Shown here: positions 17,925 through 27,120 of the stretch, piece by piece
Layout of the letters: each line of letters begins with the position of its first letter
Position numbering within the stretch: position 1 is the first letter of the stretch
Source: an uncultured Bacteroidales bacterium
GTDB taxonomy: Bacteria; Bacteroidota; Bacteroidia; Bacteroidales; UBA932
Assembly (NCBI GenBank): GCA_900317845.1
Contig: ONII01000007.1
Span: 35,818 to 99,817, forward strand
Direction: 5' to 3'
DNA length: 64,000 bases
The notes under the pieces: generated by a model
The model's input: the letters and a program-made list of their open reading frames with translations, nothing else
Told to the model about the DNA's origin: nothing
Databases searched by the model: none
Translations under genes and position numbers: made by a program

Positions 17925-18845
17925 CTAAAACTTTATTCCAATTCGCATCCCCACGGCCGGCGTGGACGGGACAGAGAAACTGGTAGCATAATTAACGGGA
18001 ATTACAGAGGGCTCTATACGCATGGAAATGTCGTCCGACACCTCAAAATCCTGCATATAGGCAAATACGTTGGCATCGATGACCTGCAGCAAATACGAAA
18101 CGGCGAACGCCAGAATGGAGTAGTCCCGGTACCTGCGATAAACGTCTCTGTAGTATTTGGCATTGTCTCCGGACCAGGGCGGGGTGTCCGTCACCTGTTT
18201 TTCTGTAGAAGTGGCCTGGTTGTGAATCCATTTCCAGCGCTGGTACTGGCGCGAATTGTCTACCCAGAAATGAATGCTGCCGGCCATCAGGCCCCAGTAG
18301 ATGGGCACCTTCCAGGCCTCGCCGTTGTAGATTTGTCCCAAACCGGGGAGCAGCAAAGAATACACCGTGGCCTTGGCCGGGTCCGGCTTTTTGTCGCTCT
18401 TGAACATGATGGCTCCGTCCATGAGGGAGCCCCAATAGAACAAGCCCGCCCCGACAAAGGATAAAATACTGTATGTCTGGTATTTGCTGTCCTGCGTACT
18501 CTTATACAGCTGATTGCAGCGGATGCCGCCGTAAATGCCGGCGCCGATGCCGCCATACACGATGGGCAGCTTCCAGTATTGCCGGTTGTAAATTTGATTG
18601 GAGCCGATAAACACCGCCGAGCCAATGGTGAGCGTTTTGAGCGAAGCCTTGTTCTTGCCGGCGAGCCCGCCAAAGAATTCCTTGAAACTGAAGAGGGCCG
18701 ATGAGTCCGTGGTGGCTTTCTGGGTGGTATCCGCATAGGTCTGCGTAAAGGCATCGCGCTTGAATTGGTCGTCCCGGTATTGGGCGGCCAGCGGCAAGGC
18801 GACAAACAGGCTCAGCGCAGTAATGACCAGGCGGTACAGTTTCAT
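17925..18845 (-). CDS. DUF5683 family exported protein
   Basis: A 306-residue protein with a signal peptide (MKLYRLVITALSLFVALPLAAQ) and the DUF5683 pattern: Gly-rich hydrophobic stretches (LTIGSAVFIGSNQIYNR) and the LLPGLGQIYNGEAWK motif near residue 165. Its function is unknown. Start overlaps the parB stop (ATGA) and it is followed by mltD after 5 bases, so it belongs to the chromosome-segregation operon. Confidence 0.85.
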   Translation of the reverse strand: MKLYRLVITALSLFVALPLAAQYRDDQFKRDAFTQTYADTTQKATTDSSALFSFKEFFGGLAGKNKASLKTLTIGSAVFIGSNQIYNRQYWKLPIVYGGIGAGIYGGIRCNQLYKSTQDSKYQTYSILSFVGAGLFYWGSLMDGAIMFKSDKKPDPAKATVYSLLLPGLGQIYNGEAWKVPIYWGLMAGSIHFWVDNSRQYQRWKWIHNQATSTEKQVTDTPPWSGDNAKYYRDVYRRYRDYSILAFAVSYLLQVIDANVFAYMQDFEVSDDISMRIEPSVIPVNYATSFSVPSTPAVGMRIGIKF

Positions 18846-19777
18846 CGCGGATCCAGCGCTTTTAAGAATTCCTCCGCCTGGGAGTCCGAGGCAAAACGAA
18901 TGGTGATGGCGCTCTTGCCATCCTTGCTACGGCGCAGCGAGAGGCTGTTTTCGCCCACATATCGACCCAGGTTTTCCAGGAGCCGATAATACATCTGCGG
19001 CAGTTCCACGGGCTCTGCGGCGGCTTTGGGCGTGGCCGATTTGGTGTTGCCCAGGGACTGGATTTTCTCTTCCAGCTGGCGCACGGAAAGACCGTGCTTG
19101 ACGATGGCGTCGCACAGGGCCTCCTGCAGGGCCGGATTCTCTACGCCCAGCAGCACCTTGGCGTGCCCGACGCTCACCAGGCCCACTTTGAGGTCATGCT
19201 GCACCTTGGCAGGGAGCTTGAGCAGCCGCAGCTGATTGGCCACGGACGCGCGTTTTTTGCCCACACGGTCGGCCATTTGCTCCTGCGTGAGACGGCATTC
19301 CTCCATGAGGCGCTGATAGCTCATGGCCACCTCTATGGGATCCAGGTTTTCCCGCTGGATGTTTTCCACGATGGCCATTTCCAGCATGCCCTGTTCCGAG
19401 GCGTCGCGAATGTACGCGGGAATCATGTCCATGCCGGCCATGATGGAAGCCCGGTAACGGCGTTCACCGCTGATAATCTGATATTTGCCGTCTCCTTTGC
19501 GCCGAACGGTGATGGGCTGAATGAGCCCGAAGGTACGGATGGAGTCGGCCAGTTCCCGCAGGGCCTCGTTGTCAAAATTCATACGGGGCTGGTACGGGTT
19601 GGGCTCGATGAGTTCCACGGGGATGCGCAGTACGTCCGAGGTGTCCTTGGGTTTGTCCTCGGCCGTAACCACTTGTTTATTGATGTATCCGACAGGCTTT
19701 CTGAGTTCTGTAAGGTCTTCTCCGCCCAGAAGGGCGCCCAGGCCTTTTCCCAGGCCAAATTGCTGTTGCTTAGCCAT
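18842..19777 (-). CDS. parB: Chromosome partitioning protein ParB
   Basis: The 311-residue ParB/Spo0J protein has the N-terminal GLGKGLGALLG motif, the CTPase box region (ISGERRYRASIMAG near residue 100), a helix-turn-helix region (TQEQMADRVGKKRASVANQLRLL) and a C-terminal dimerisation part. It binds parS and spreads as a CTP-dependent clamp, working with ParA. It overlaps parA by 8 bases. No parS site of full consensus was found in the window. Confidence 0.94.
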   Translation of the reverse strand: MAKQQQFGLGKGLGALLGGEDLTELRKPVGYINKQVVTAEDKPKDTSDVLRIPVELIEPNPYQPRMNFDNEALRELADSIRTFGLIQPITVRRKGDGKYQIISGERRYRASIMAGMDMIPAYIRDASEQGMLEMAIVENIQRENLDPIEVAMSYQRLMEECRLTQEQMADRVGKKRASVANQLRLLKLPAKVQHDLKVGLVSVGHAKVLLGVENPALQEALCDAIVKHGLSVRQLEEKIQSLGNTKSATPKAAAEPVELPQMYYRLLENLGRYVGENSLSLRRSKDGKSAITIRFASDSQAEEFLKALDPR

Positions 19778-20549
19778 TATAGTTCACGTTTTTGTCCAGG
19801 ACTTCCTTGGCCAGGTTCATGTAGTTGGCCGTACCGTTGTTCATGACATCGTACAGGATGATGGGCTTCCCGTACGAGGGGGCCTCGCTGAGGCGGATGC
19901 TACGGGCGATTACCGTATTGAACACCATATCTTTGAAGTGGTCCCGGAGTTGGGCCACCACCTGGTTGTGCACCTTGGTGCGGCCGTCGAACATGGTAAC
20001 CACAAAGCCCTCGATGGCCAGGGACGGGTTGATGCCGTTTTGGACCAGGCGGATGGTCTGGATGAGCTTGGCCAGGCCCTCCAGCGCAAAGAACTCCGGC
20101 TGCACGGGGATAATCACGGAATCTGCCGCCGTAAGGCAGTTCACCGTAATGAGGCCCAGGGAAGGGGAACAGTCTATAATGATGAAGTCATAGTTGTCCC
20201 GGATGGGCGCCAAGGCCTTTTTAAGCACCGATTCGCGGTCACTCACCTCCAGCAGTTCAATCTCTGCGCCCACCAGATTGATGTGCGAGGGAATCATGTG
20301 CAGCTTGGGCAGTTCCGTCTGGATGAGGGCGTCCTCTGCGCGCAGTTTGCCGATAAGGATCTCATACAGCGTGCGATGGTCGCTGTTCTCCGGGTCAAAG
20401 TTAAGGCCGGAAGTGGTATTGGCTTGAGGGTCTGCGTCGATAACGAGGACGTTCTTCTCCAGAACGGCCAGGGACGCAGCCAGGTTGATGGCAGTGGTGG
20501 TTTTACCCACGCCGCCTTTTTGATTGGCGATGGCGATGATTTTTCCCAT
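19770..20549 (-). CDS. parA: Chromosome partitioning ATPase ParA
   Basis: The 259-residue protein has the deviant Walker A motif KGGVGKTTTAIN at residues 11-22, the Walker A' VIDADPQANTT and Walker B IIDCSPSLG. It is a Soj-type ParA that binds DNA non-specifically and moves ParB-parS complexes. First gene of its operon; a promoter with correct spacing lies upstream. Confidence 0.95.
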   Translation of the reverse strand: MGKIIAIANQKGGVGKTTTAINLAASLAVLEKNVLVIDADPQANTTSGLNFDPENSDHRTLYEILIGKLRAEDALIQTELPKLHMIPSHINLVGAEIELLEVSDRESVLKKALAPIRDNYDFIIIDCSPSLGLITVNCLTAADSVIIPVQPEFFALEGLAKLIQTIRLVQNGINPSLAIEGFVVTMFDGRTKVHNQVVAQLRDHFKDMVFNTVIARSIRLSEAPSYGKPIILYDVMNNGTANYMNLAKEVLDKNVNYNG

Positions 20550-20587
20550 ACAGTCAGGTTAAAGGGCATACGGCCCGATAAATCAGA

Positions 20588-20618
20588 CAAAATTAGTGAT
20601 AATTCCTGACACGCGCAA
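20588..20618 (-). promoter_or_regulatory. Promoter of the parA operon
   Basis: On the minus strand TTG (20618-20616), 20 bases, then TAATTTTG (20595-20588). The parA ATG lies 38 bases further on. Confidence 0.65.
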
Positions 20619-20688
20619 GAAATGTTCCACAAAAAGTTCCACACCTGAATACCTGCTGCAGGCAGGCGATAAATCGAAAGAAAAGTTT

Positions 20689-20696
20689 TATCTTTG
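20689..20696 (+). promoter_or_regulatory. -7 element immediately before priA
   Basis: TATCTTTG ends only 3 bases before the first possible priA ATG (20700), so transcription should start at or very near the start codon and the mRNA should be leaderless. Confidence 0.6.
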
Positions 20697-20699
20697 TCA

Positions 20700-22643
20700 A
20701 TGATGGACGAGAGCACCTTCATACAGGTCATTCTTCCGCTCAAACTGGAGTGGGAGCCCTACTATCTGGTGGAAACGCCGGTGGTAGTTGGGAGCCGTGT
20801 AAAGGTGGAATTCGCCGGGAAAGACTATACGGCCGTAGTCTCCGCGGTGGGTGTTACGCCCCCGGAACACCTGGTGGACAGAATCCTGTATATCAAGGCC
20901 ATAGAGCGGGAACTGCCGCCCGTTTTTGAACAGGAGATTGCCTTTTGGCGCTCGCTTGCCACGTATTATCTGTGCACCATCGGAGAAGTGTACAAAGCCG
21001 CCCTGCTAAGGGACCGTGTGGCTGCGGAACCGCCCAAGGCGGCATCGGAAGCGGGCAGGGAAGTGCAACTCTCCCGGGAGCAGGAGCAGGCCGCAGCTGC
21101 AGTGCGCGCAGCATTTGGCGCCGGTAAAACGGTGTTGCTGCACGGCGTCACCGGCGCCGGAAAAACGGAACTCTACCTGCAACTGGCCCGCGAAACCCTG
21201 GCAGAGGGAAAGAGTGTCCTCTTCCTGGTCCCGGAAATTGCCCTTTCCCGGCAGCTGGAGGACCGGGTGACCGCAGTATTCCCAGACACGCTGGTGTATC
21301 ACAGCGCAAAAACCTGGCCCCGGCGGGCAGCTGTGACCAAGGCCGTGCTGGAAGCTCCGCAATACCTGGTTCTGGGCACCCGGTCGGCCCTGTTCCTGCC
21401 GCACCGGAACCTGGGGCTCATCATTGTGGACGAGGAACACGACAACTCATTCAAGCAGGATTCCCCGGCCCCGCGTTACCATGCCCGCGAGAGTGCCATC
21501 ATGCTCTCCCTGGTGCAGGGAGCGCACGTCATCCTGGGCAGCGCAACCCCGTCTTTAGAGTCTCTATATAACGCTGAAAATGGCAAGTTTGTAAAGGTGG
21601 ACCTAAAGCAACGCTTCCATAAAGGCGAAGAAGCGGAAGTGCTCATCGTGGACACCGTGGCGGAGCGCCGGAAAAACGGTATGACGGGCAGCCTTTCGCT
21701 CAAGCTGCTAAAGGAGCTTTCCCGCACGCTGGACGCCGGCGGGCAGGCCGTACTGCTGCGCTCCCGCCGCTCGTATGCGCCCGCCGTCCAATGCACCGAA
21801 TGCGGCACCATTCCCAAGTGTCCGCACTGCAACGTTTCCCTGAGCCTGCACATTCACCCGGAACGCCTGGTGTGCCATTATTGCGGCCATACAGAGCCCT
21901 ATACAGGGAAGTGTGACCACTGCGGAGGCGCCCTGCAGCCACTGGGCGCCGGCACCCAGAAAATCGAGGAAGAGCTGCAGGCCCTTTATCCCCGGGCCCG
22001 TATTGCGCGGCTGGACAGCGACGCCACCCAGGCGGAGGCCCGGACCATCCGGCAGTTTGCCAAGGGAGAAATTGACATTCTGGTTGGCACACAGGTAGTT
22101 ACAAAGGGCTTTGACTTTGCCGGCGTGTCGCTGGTGGCAGTCATCCAGGCCGACAATATCCTGGGGCAGCAGGACTTCCGGGCCGACGAACACGCCATCC
22201 AGCTCCTGGAACAGTTCCGCGGCCGCAGCGGACGGCGGGGCACCCCCGGCCTTTTTCTCATCCAGACCCGGGAACCGCACCATCCCGTCTTCGCCCGCCT
22301 GGGAGAACAGGCAGACAACACCGCCCAGCTGCTGGAAGAGCGCAGGCTCTTTGGCTATCCGCCCTATACACGCCTGATCCACCTGACCCTGAAAGATGCC
22401 AACGAGAAGCGCCTGAACTACCTGGCCCGGGAGCTGGCACAAAGCCTGCCACTGCCCTCTGTGGGCCCGTATACACCCACCATAGACAAGATTGCAGACC
22501 AGTACATCCGGCAAATCCGTATCATGCTGCCGCGCGACAAATTCCTGCAGGAGCGGAAAAGACAGCTGCTGCAGGCCATCAACCTGTTTGAAAAAACGCA
22601 CAAGTATACCGGACACCTGACCATAGACGTTGACCCTATATAA
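20700..22643 (+). CDS. priA: Primosomal replication helicase PriA
   Basis: The protein of about 647 residues has the PriA plan: N-terminal 3'-DNA-binding domain (FIQVILPLKLEWEPYY), Walker A GVTGAGKTELY near residue 150, DEEHDNSFKQ, the zinc-binding Cys array (CTECGTIPKCPHC ... CHYCGH ... CDHCGG), then helicase motifs GTQVVTKGFDF and QFRGRSGRRG. It restarts stalled replication forks by loading the replisome. It is shorter than the usual 700-800 residues because the wing region after the DNA-binding domain is reduced. ATG at 20700 or 20703. It is 1 base before the GH3 gene. Confidence 0.93.
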   Translation: MMDESTFIQVILPLKLEWEPYYLVETPVVVGSRVKVEFAGKDYTAVVSAVGVTPPEHLVDRILYIKAIERELPPVFEQEIAFWRSLATYYLCTIGEVYKAALLRDRVAAEPPKAASEAGREVQLSREQEQAAAAVRAAFGAGKTVLLHGVTGAGKTELYLQLARETLAEGKSVLFLVPEIALSRQLEDRVTAVFPDTLVYHSAKTWPRRAAVTKAVLEAPQYLVLGTRSALFLPHRNLGLIIVDEEHDNSFKQDSPAPRYHARESAIMLSLVQGAHVILGSATPSLESLYNAENGKFVKVDLKQRFHKGEEAEVLIVDTVAERRKNGMTGSLSLKLLKELSRTLDAGGQAVLLRSRRSYAPAVQCTECGTIPKCPHCNVSLSLHIHPERLVCHYCGHTEPYTGKCDHCGGALQPLGAGTQKIEEELQALYPRARIARLDSDATQAEARTIRQFAKGEIDILVGTQVVTKGFDFAGVSLVAVIQADNILGQQDFRADEHAIQLLEQFRGRSGRRGTPGLFLIQTREPHHPVFARLGEQADNTAQLLEERRLFGYPPYTRLIHLTLKDANEKRLNYLARELAQSLPLPSVGPYTPTIDKIADQYIRQIRIMLPRDKFLQERKRQLLQAINLFEKTHKYTGHLTIDVDPI

Positions 22644-22644
22644 C

Positions 22645-24717
22645 ATGAAAACCATCCAACTTGCCTGCGCCGCCTTGCTCCTTGCAACGGCCTGCACCCA
22701 GACGCCTGAAAAGCGCGCCCAAAAACTGATTGCCCAACTTACCATCGAGGAAAAAGCCTCCCTGATGATGCACGATTCCCAGCCCGTGGAAGCGCTGGGC
22801 ATTCCCGCCTACAACTGGTGGAACGAGGCCCTGCACGGCGTGGCCCGCAACGGAAAAGCCACCGTGTTTCCCATGCCCGTTGCCATGGCGGCTTCTTTTG
22901 ACGAACCCCTTGTGAATAAGGTGTTTACCGCCGTCAGTGACGAGGCCCGCGTCAAGAATCGCCAGGCGCTGGAGAGCGGCCGGGTGGGCTGGTACCAGGG
23001 CGTCACCTTCTGGACGCCCAACATCAACATTTTCCGGGACCCGCGCTGGGGCCGCGGCATGGAGACCTACGGGGAAGACCCGTACCTGACCGGCACCCTG
23101 GGCATGGCCGTGGTCCGCGGCCTGCAGGGGCCATCGACCGCAGAAGTCCTCAAAGCGCACGCCTGCGCCAAGCACTTTGCCGTGCACTCCGGTCCGGAAT
23201 GGAACCGGCACAGCTATAACGCGGAAGTAAGCGAAAGGGACCTTCGCGAAACCTACCTTCCCGCCTTCAAAGACCTGGTTACCAAAGCCGATGTACAGGA
23301 GGTCATGATTGCCTACAACCGCTTCCGCGGAGAGCCCTGCGGCGCTAGTAACTACCTGGTAAACACCATATTGCGCGGTGAATGGGGCTACAAGGAAATT
23401 GTCCTTTCCGACTGCTGGGCCATTGCCGATTTTTACGAGGAAGGCCGTCACGGATTCAGCCCGGACGGGCCCCATGCGGCTGCGGCGGCCGTGCACAACG
23501 GCACGGATTTGAACTGCGGCGACACCTATCGTTTTATCCCGGAGGCCGTCCGGCAGGGCTTATTGGACGAGAAAGACGTAGACCGCAGCCTGGAGCGCCT
23601 GCTTGCCGCCCGCATTCGCCTGGGAGAACTGGACGGGAACGTGGAGCCTTGGGCCTCGCTTCCGGACGAGATCGTGGAAGGGGAGGAGCACCGTGCGCTG
23701 TCGCTGAAGATGGCGCAGGAAAGCATCGTCCTTCTGCAGAACAGGGACGATGTATTGCCGCTGGACCCCAAGGCGCGCATCGCCCTGGTGGGGCCCAACG
23801 CCAACGACCGCGAAATGCTCTGGGGCAATTACAACCCGGTTCCGGAGCATAGCGTCACCCTGCTGGATGCCCTGAAGGAACGCGTAAAGAACCTGGTCTA
23901 TTATAAAGGTTGCGAGCTGGTTGGTGACGATATCAGTGCCGAACGCCTGGATGAGTACGATGTCGTGGTGTTCGCCGGCGGCATTTCTCCCAAGCTGGAA
24001 GGGGAGGAGATGGACGTTCCGCTGCCCGGATTCAAGGGCGGGGACCGCGAGAGCATCGAACTGCCGGAAGTACAGCGTCATCTGCTGCAGGCCCTGCATT
24101 ATGCCGGCAAAAAAGTGGTGCTGGTGAATTTCTCCGGCAGTGCCATGGGCCTGGAGCCGGAAACCCAGTCCTGCGACGCCATCCTGCAGGCCTGGTATCC
24201 CGGACAGGAAGGTGGTACGGCCATCGCGAATGTGCTCTTTGGCGACGTAGCGCCTTCCGGGAAATTGCCCGTCACCTTCTATAAGAACGTGGAGCAACTG
24301 CCCGATTTTGAGGACTATGCCATGAAAGGACGCACCTATCGTTTCTTCGAGGGAGAGCCGCTGTTCCCCTTCGGCTTCGGCCTCAGCTATACCACCTTTG
24401 CCTACGGAAAGGCACAGGTAAAAGGAGACCAACTGGTGCTGGAGGTGAGCAACATCGGCCCTGTGGACGCAGATGAAGTGGTGCAGCTGTACGTGCGCCG
24501 TCCCGCCGACACGGACGGCCCCCGGAAAACCCTGAGGGCCTACAAACGCGTGCATGTTCCGTCCGGACAAAGCGTGGAAGTGAGCCTCCCGCTCACGGAA
24601 GAGACCTTCCTGTGGTGGGATGAGGCCCGGCAGCGCATGGTGCCGCAGAAAGGGGAGTGGGAACTGCTGTATGGCGGCAGCTCCCAGGACCTGGACACGC
24701 TCGCCTACACGCGCTAA
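22645..24717 (+). CDS. Glycoside hydrolase family 3 lipoprotein (beta-xylosidase/glucosidase type)
   Basis: The 690-residue protein begins with a lipoprotein-like signal (LLLATACTQ). The GH3 N-terminal barrel carries TPNINIFRDPRWGRGMETYGEDP and AKHFAVHSGPE; the nucleophile motif VLSDCW places Asp256 at the active site. A GH3 C-terminal alpha/beta sandwich (about 360-560) and fibronectin-like FN3 domain (about 590-690) complete the enzyme. The motifs resemble plant and Bacteroidetes beta-xylosidase/arabinofuranosidase members. It should release terminal sugars from plant oligosaccharides in the periplasm or at the surface. The start at 22645 gives the signal peptide. Confidence 0.9.
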   Translation: MKTIQLACAALLLATACTQTPEKRAQKLIAQLTIEEKASLMMHDSQPVEALGIPAYNWWNEALHGVARNGKATVFPMPVAMAASFDEPLVNKVFTAVSDEARVKNRQALESGRVGWYQGVTFWTPNINIFRDPRWGRGMETYGEDPYLTGTLGMAVVRGLQGPSTAEVLKAHACAKHFAVHSGPEWNRHSYNAEVSERDLRETYLPAFKDLVTKADVQEVMIAYNRFRGEPCGASNYLVNTILRGEWGYKEIVLSDCWAIADFYEEGRHGFSPDGPHAAAAAVHNGTDLNCGDTYRFIPEAVRQGLLDEKDVDRSLERLLAARIRLGELDGNVEPWASLPDEIVEGEEHRALSLKMAQESIVLLQNRDDVLPLDPKARIALVGPNANDREMLWGNYNPVPEHSVTLLDALKERVKNLVYYKGCELVGDDISAERLDEYDVVVFAGGISPKLEGEEMDVPLPGFKGGDRESIELPEVQRHLLQALHYAGKKVVLVNFSGSAMGLEPETQSCDAILQAWYPGQEGGTAIANVLFGDVAPSGKLPVTFYKNVEQLPDFEDYAMKGRTYRFFEGEPLFPFGFGLSYTTFAYGKAQVKGDQLVLEVSNIGPVDADEVVQLYVRRPADTDGPRKTLRAYKRVHVPSGQSVEVSLPLTEETFLWWDEARQRMVPQKGEWELLYGGSSQDLDTLAYTR

Positions 24718-24777
24718 AGTTCATTTCCCTGTTTATAAAAAAAGGTGGTTACAGTGCCACCGTTCAATTAAAAAGTG

Positions 24778-24785
24778 TATCTTTG
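24778..24785 (+). promoter_or_regulatory. -7 element for the barrel/peptidase gene group
   Basis: TATCTTTG lies 58 bases before the ATG at 24844, leaving a leader of about 50 bases. No clear upstream TTTG is seen. Confidence 0.55.
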
Positions 24786-24843
24786 CGAGGTTATATACCG
24801 CAAGATTACACTTTTTAGTTAGTAGTATCTAATTTTAACTTAT

Positions 24844-25515
24844 ATGAGAAACAAAGCTTTTTTGATTGTCGCTGTTCTCATGATGCTTCCTGTTGGGCTC
24901 CGTGCGCAGTGGAGGGTAGGCGTCATTGAGGGGGCAGTGTACAACATCCATTCGCAGGATGTGCACTACATGACCGACTTCAGCCTGAACGGCGCTTTCG
25001 GCCTTAATTCCGGCATTTCCGGACAGTATTCATTCAACAAATGGCTGGGCGTCCGCGCAGACCTTATCTTCGCACAGAAGAACTACAAGATGAGCCGTAC
25101 GGACCTCAACAACGTAGACTACAACTACCTGAACAACTACCTGCTCCTCCCGGTAATGGCATCGTTCAGTTTTGGCGGAGACAATTTCCCGCTGCGCGGT
25201 TTTGCCAACCTGGGCTATTATGGCGGTCTCTGGCTCACCAGCCATCGCTTTGGCACCGACTATAACGTCATGAGCGAGAAAACCTACGAATTTGCCGGCC
25301 CGGTGGCGTTCAATCAGGAAAGAGACAATCGCCTGGACATGGGCCTGGTTGGCGGTGTGGGCATGGAGCTCCGCTGCAACAAGCACCTGGGCGTTCAGAT
25401 TGAGGCCCGCTGCTACTACAGCCTTACCAGTCAGGTGAAAGAGTACATGAAGGTGAAAGACTACCGCTACGACACCACCATCGGCCTGCAAGCCGGCGTT
25501 TACTACATCTTTTAA
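24844..25515 (+). CDS. Outer-membrane beta-barrel protein (PorT-like)
   Basis: A 223-residue protein with a signal peptide (MRNKAFLIVAVLMMLPVGLRAQ) followed by alternating strands, Gly/aromatic-rich turns and a terminal aromatic residue (GVYYIF), the pattern of an 8-stranded OmpA/PorT-type barrel. It resembles the outer-membrane beta-barrel domain families common in Bacteroidetes. Cargo or partner is unknown. It is followed by two lipoprotein peptidases in the same direction, possibly one transcript. Confidence 0.75.
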   Translation: MRNKAFLIVAVLMMLPVGLRAQWRVGVIEGAVYNIHSQDVHYMTDFSLNGAFGLNSGISGQYSFNKWLGVRADLIFAQKNYKMSRTDLNNVDYNYLNNYLLLPVMASFSFGGDNFPLRGFANLGYYGGLWLTSHRFGTDYNVMSEKTYEFAGPVAFNQERDNRLDMGLVGGVGMELRCNKHLGVQIEARCYYSLTSQVKEYMKVKDYRYDTTIGLQAGVYYIF

Positions 25516-25529
25516 TTCGAGAAAGAGCC

Positions 25530-27101
25530 ATGAGAAACTATATCAAAGGAGCAGCCATCGCGACGATGATGGTATTTTCGCTCGCCTCCTGCCGCAAAGA
25601 AAGCGACACCGTCCGCAATTTTTCCTATTTGGATGTCGTAACCTGGGACAAGGCACAGAAGAGCTACGGCGAAAAATTCAAAATCCTGTGGGAAGGCCTT
25701 AATTCCAACTATGGCATCTGGGATTACGAGAAAGAACTGGGCCTGGACTGGGATGCCGTGTACGACAAATACTATCCCAAGTTTACGGAACTGGACACCC
25801 TTTCCAAGACGGGCAAAGTCACGGACGACAAGCTGAGGGAACTGGTTCAGGAAGTGGTGGACCCGCTGCACGACGGTCATTTGTTCATAATGGTACAAAA
25901 CCACATGACGGGCAATTTTATCGCGGTAAGCCCCAACAGTGACCGCAACAAAAAGGAGCGTGAAAAAGACTACAACGAGGCCCAGGTCGGTGGACAGAAT
26001 CTTAAGCCCAGTCTGACCTATTATTATAACACTCCGGGCAAACTGAAGGATTTCAAGACGGTAGATGCCACGGCGTCCACCCAGCTCCTGAGTGTGGTGG
26101 ATTCCCTCTCCGGCTGGTCCAAACGCATTCTGGATTCAACCTCCAGGAAAACCCTTGTCACGCAAGAAGAACTGATTAGCGAGTTCGTTGCCAAAACCAT
26201 GGAAAACGAGATTGACCAGGTGAGAGCCCTCAAGTCGAATGCGCAGATTATCGATGGCATCAACACACTTGCCCTGAAATACGCCTATCTGAATATTCCC
26301 GGCGTGCATGTACTGGACGAGAACCTGATAAAATCAGGCATCGACATGACCTATGCCCTCTTCGAGGGGAACATTGCCTATCTCCGCTTTGACAGCTTCA
26401 GCATTACCCCGTACCTGACCGCTTTCGTCACGGAGAAGAGTAAGCTTCAGCCTTATGCCCAGCAACTTTCCGCCCAGGTTGCCGAGGTCTGGTATTCCTG
26501 GTTCAACGCCATTCAGGAACTGCATAAAACCAAGCAACTGGGCGGTGTCATCATTGATGTTCGCGGCAATGGCGGCGGTATGGCCAGCGACTATGCCTGC
26601 GTTCTGGGTGCCCTGCTGCCTTCCGGTGGCCATCATGCGATGGACACCCGCATGAAAAGAGGCATCGGCCGGTACGACTATTCTCCGATACTTCCGCAGG
26701 TTATGCCCACTTACGAAGGAGCGCATGTAACCGTCACCGAGCCCATCGTCGTCCTCACTAACCTCCATTCCGTGAGCATGTCCGAGATGACCGCCGTAGG
26801 CGCCAAGGTGGTGGACAACGCCAAGGTGGTGGGGACGCGTACCTGGGGCGGCTTGTGCGGCCTTATGGGCAACGACGCCTACAGCGTCAACTATGCCGGC
26901 CATATCGGCGTAGAAGGGGAGACCCCGGTTTATGTTTACTGCCCTTGCGAGGCTTCCTTTACCAAGGATGGCCAACTCTTGGAGGGCGTTGGCGTTACGC
27001 CGGATATCGAGGTGCACCTGGACAAGACCGCCTGGAACAACGGTCTGGGCCCCGACTCCCAGCTGGACAGAGCCATCCAGTACATTACTACCGGTAAATA
27101 A
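25530..27101 (+). CDS. S41 family peptidase lipoprotein
   Basis: A 523-residue lipoprotein (lipobox SLASC at residue 21) of the tail-specific protease/CtpA group. The N-terminal domain is unusual and ~220 residues long; the S41 core has IIDVRGNGGGMASDY near residue 345 and the nucleophile in SVSMSEM, with Ser416 in the position of the catalytic serine. Further conserved GTRTWGGLCG follows. A canonical PDZ domain is not obvious. Known: S41 proteases degrade or mature exported proteins. Likely acts in the periplasm or outer membrane next to the downstream peptidase. Confidence 0.85.
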   Translation: MRNYIKGAAIATMMVFSLASCRKESDTVRNFSYLDVVTWDKAQKSYGEKFKILWEGLNSNYGIWDYEKELGLDWDAVYDKYYPKFTELDTLSKTGKVTDDKLRELVQEVVDPLHDGHLFIMVQNHMTGNFIAVSPNSDRNKKEREKDYNEAQVGGQNLKPSLTYYYNTPGKLKDFKTVDATASTQLLSVVDSLSGWSKRILDSTSRKTLVTQEELISEFVAKTMENEIDQVRALKSNAQIIDGINTLALKYAYLNIPGVHVLDENLIKSGIDMTYALFEGNIAYLRFDSFSITPYLTAFVTEKSKLQPYAQQLSAQVAEVWYSWFNAIQELHKTKQLGGVIIDVRGNGGGMASDYACVLGALLPSGGHHAMDTRMKRGIGRYDYSPILPQVMPTYEGAHVTVTEPIVVLTNLHSVSMSEMTAVGAKVVDNAKVVGTRTWGGLCGLMGNDAYSVNYAGHIGVEGETPVYVYCPCEASFTKDGQLLEGVGVTPDIEVHLDKTAWNNGLGPDSQLDRAIQYITTGK

Positions 27102-27120
27102 CACCTAAAGATTGAACAAG

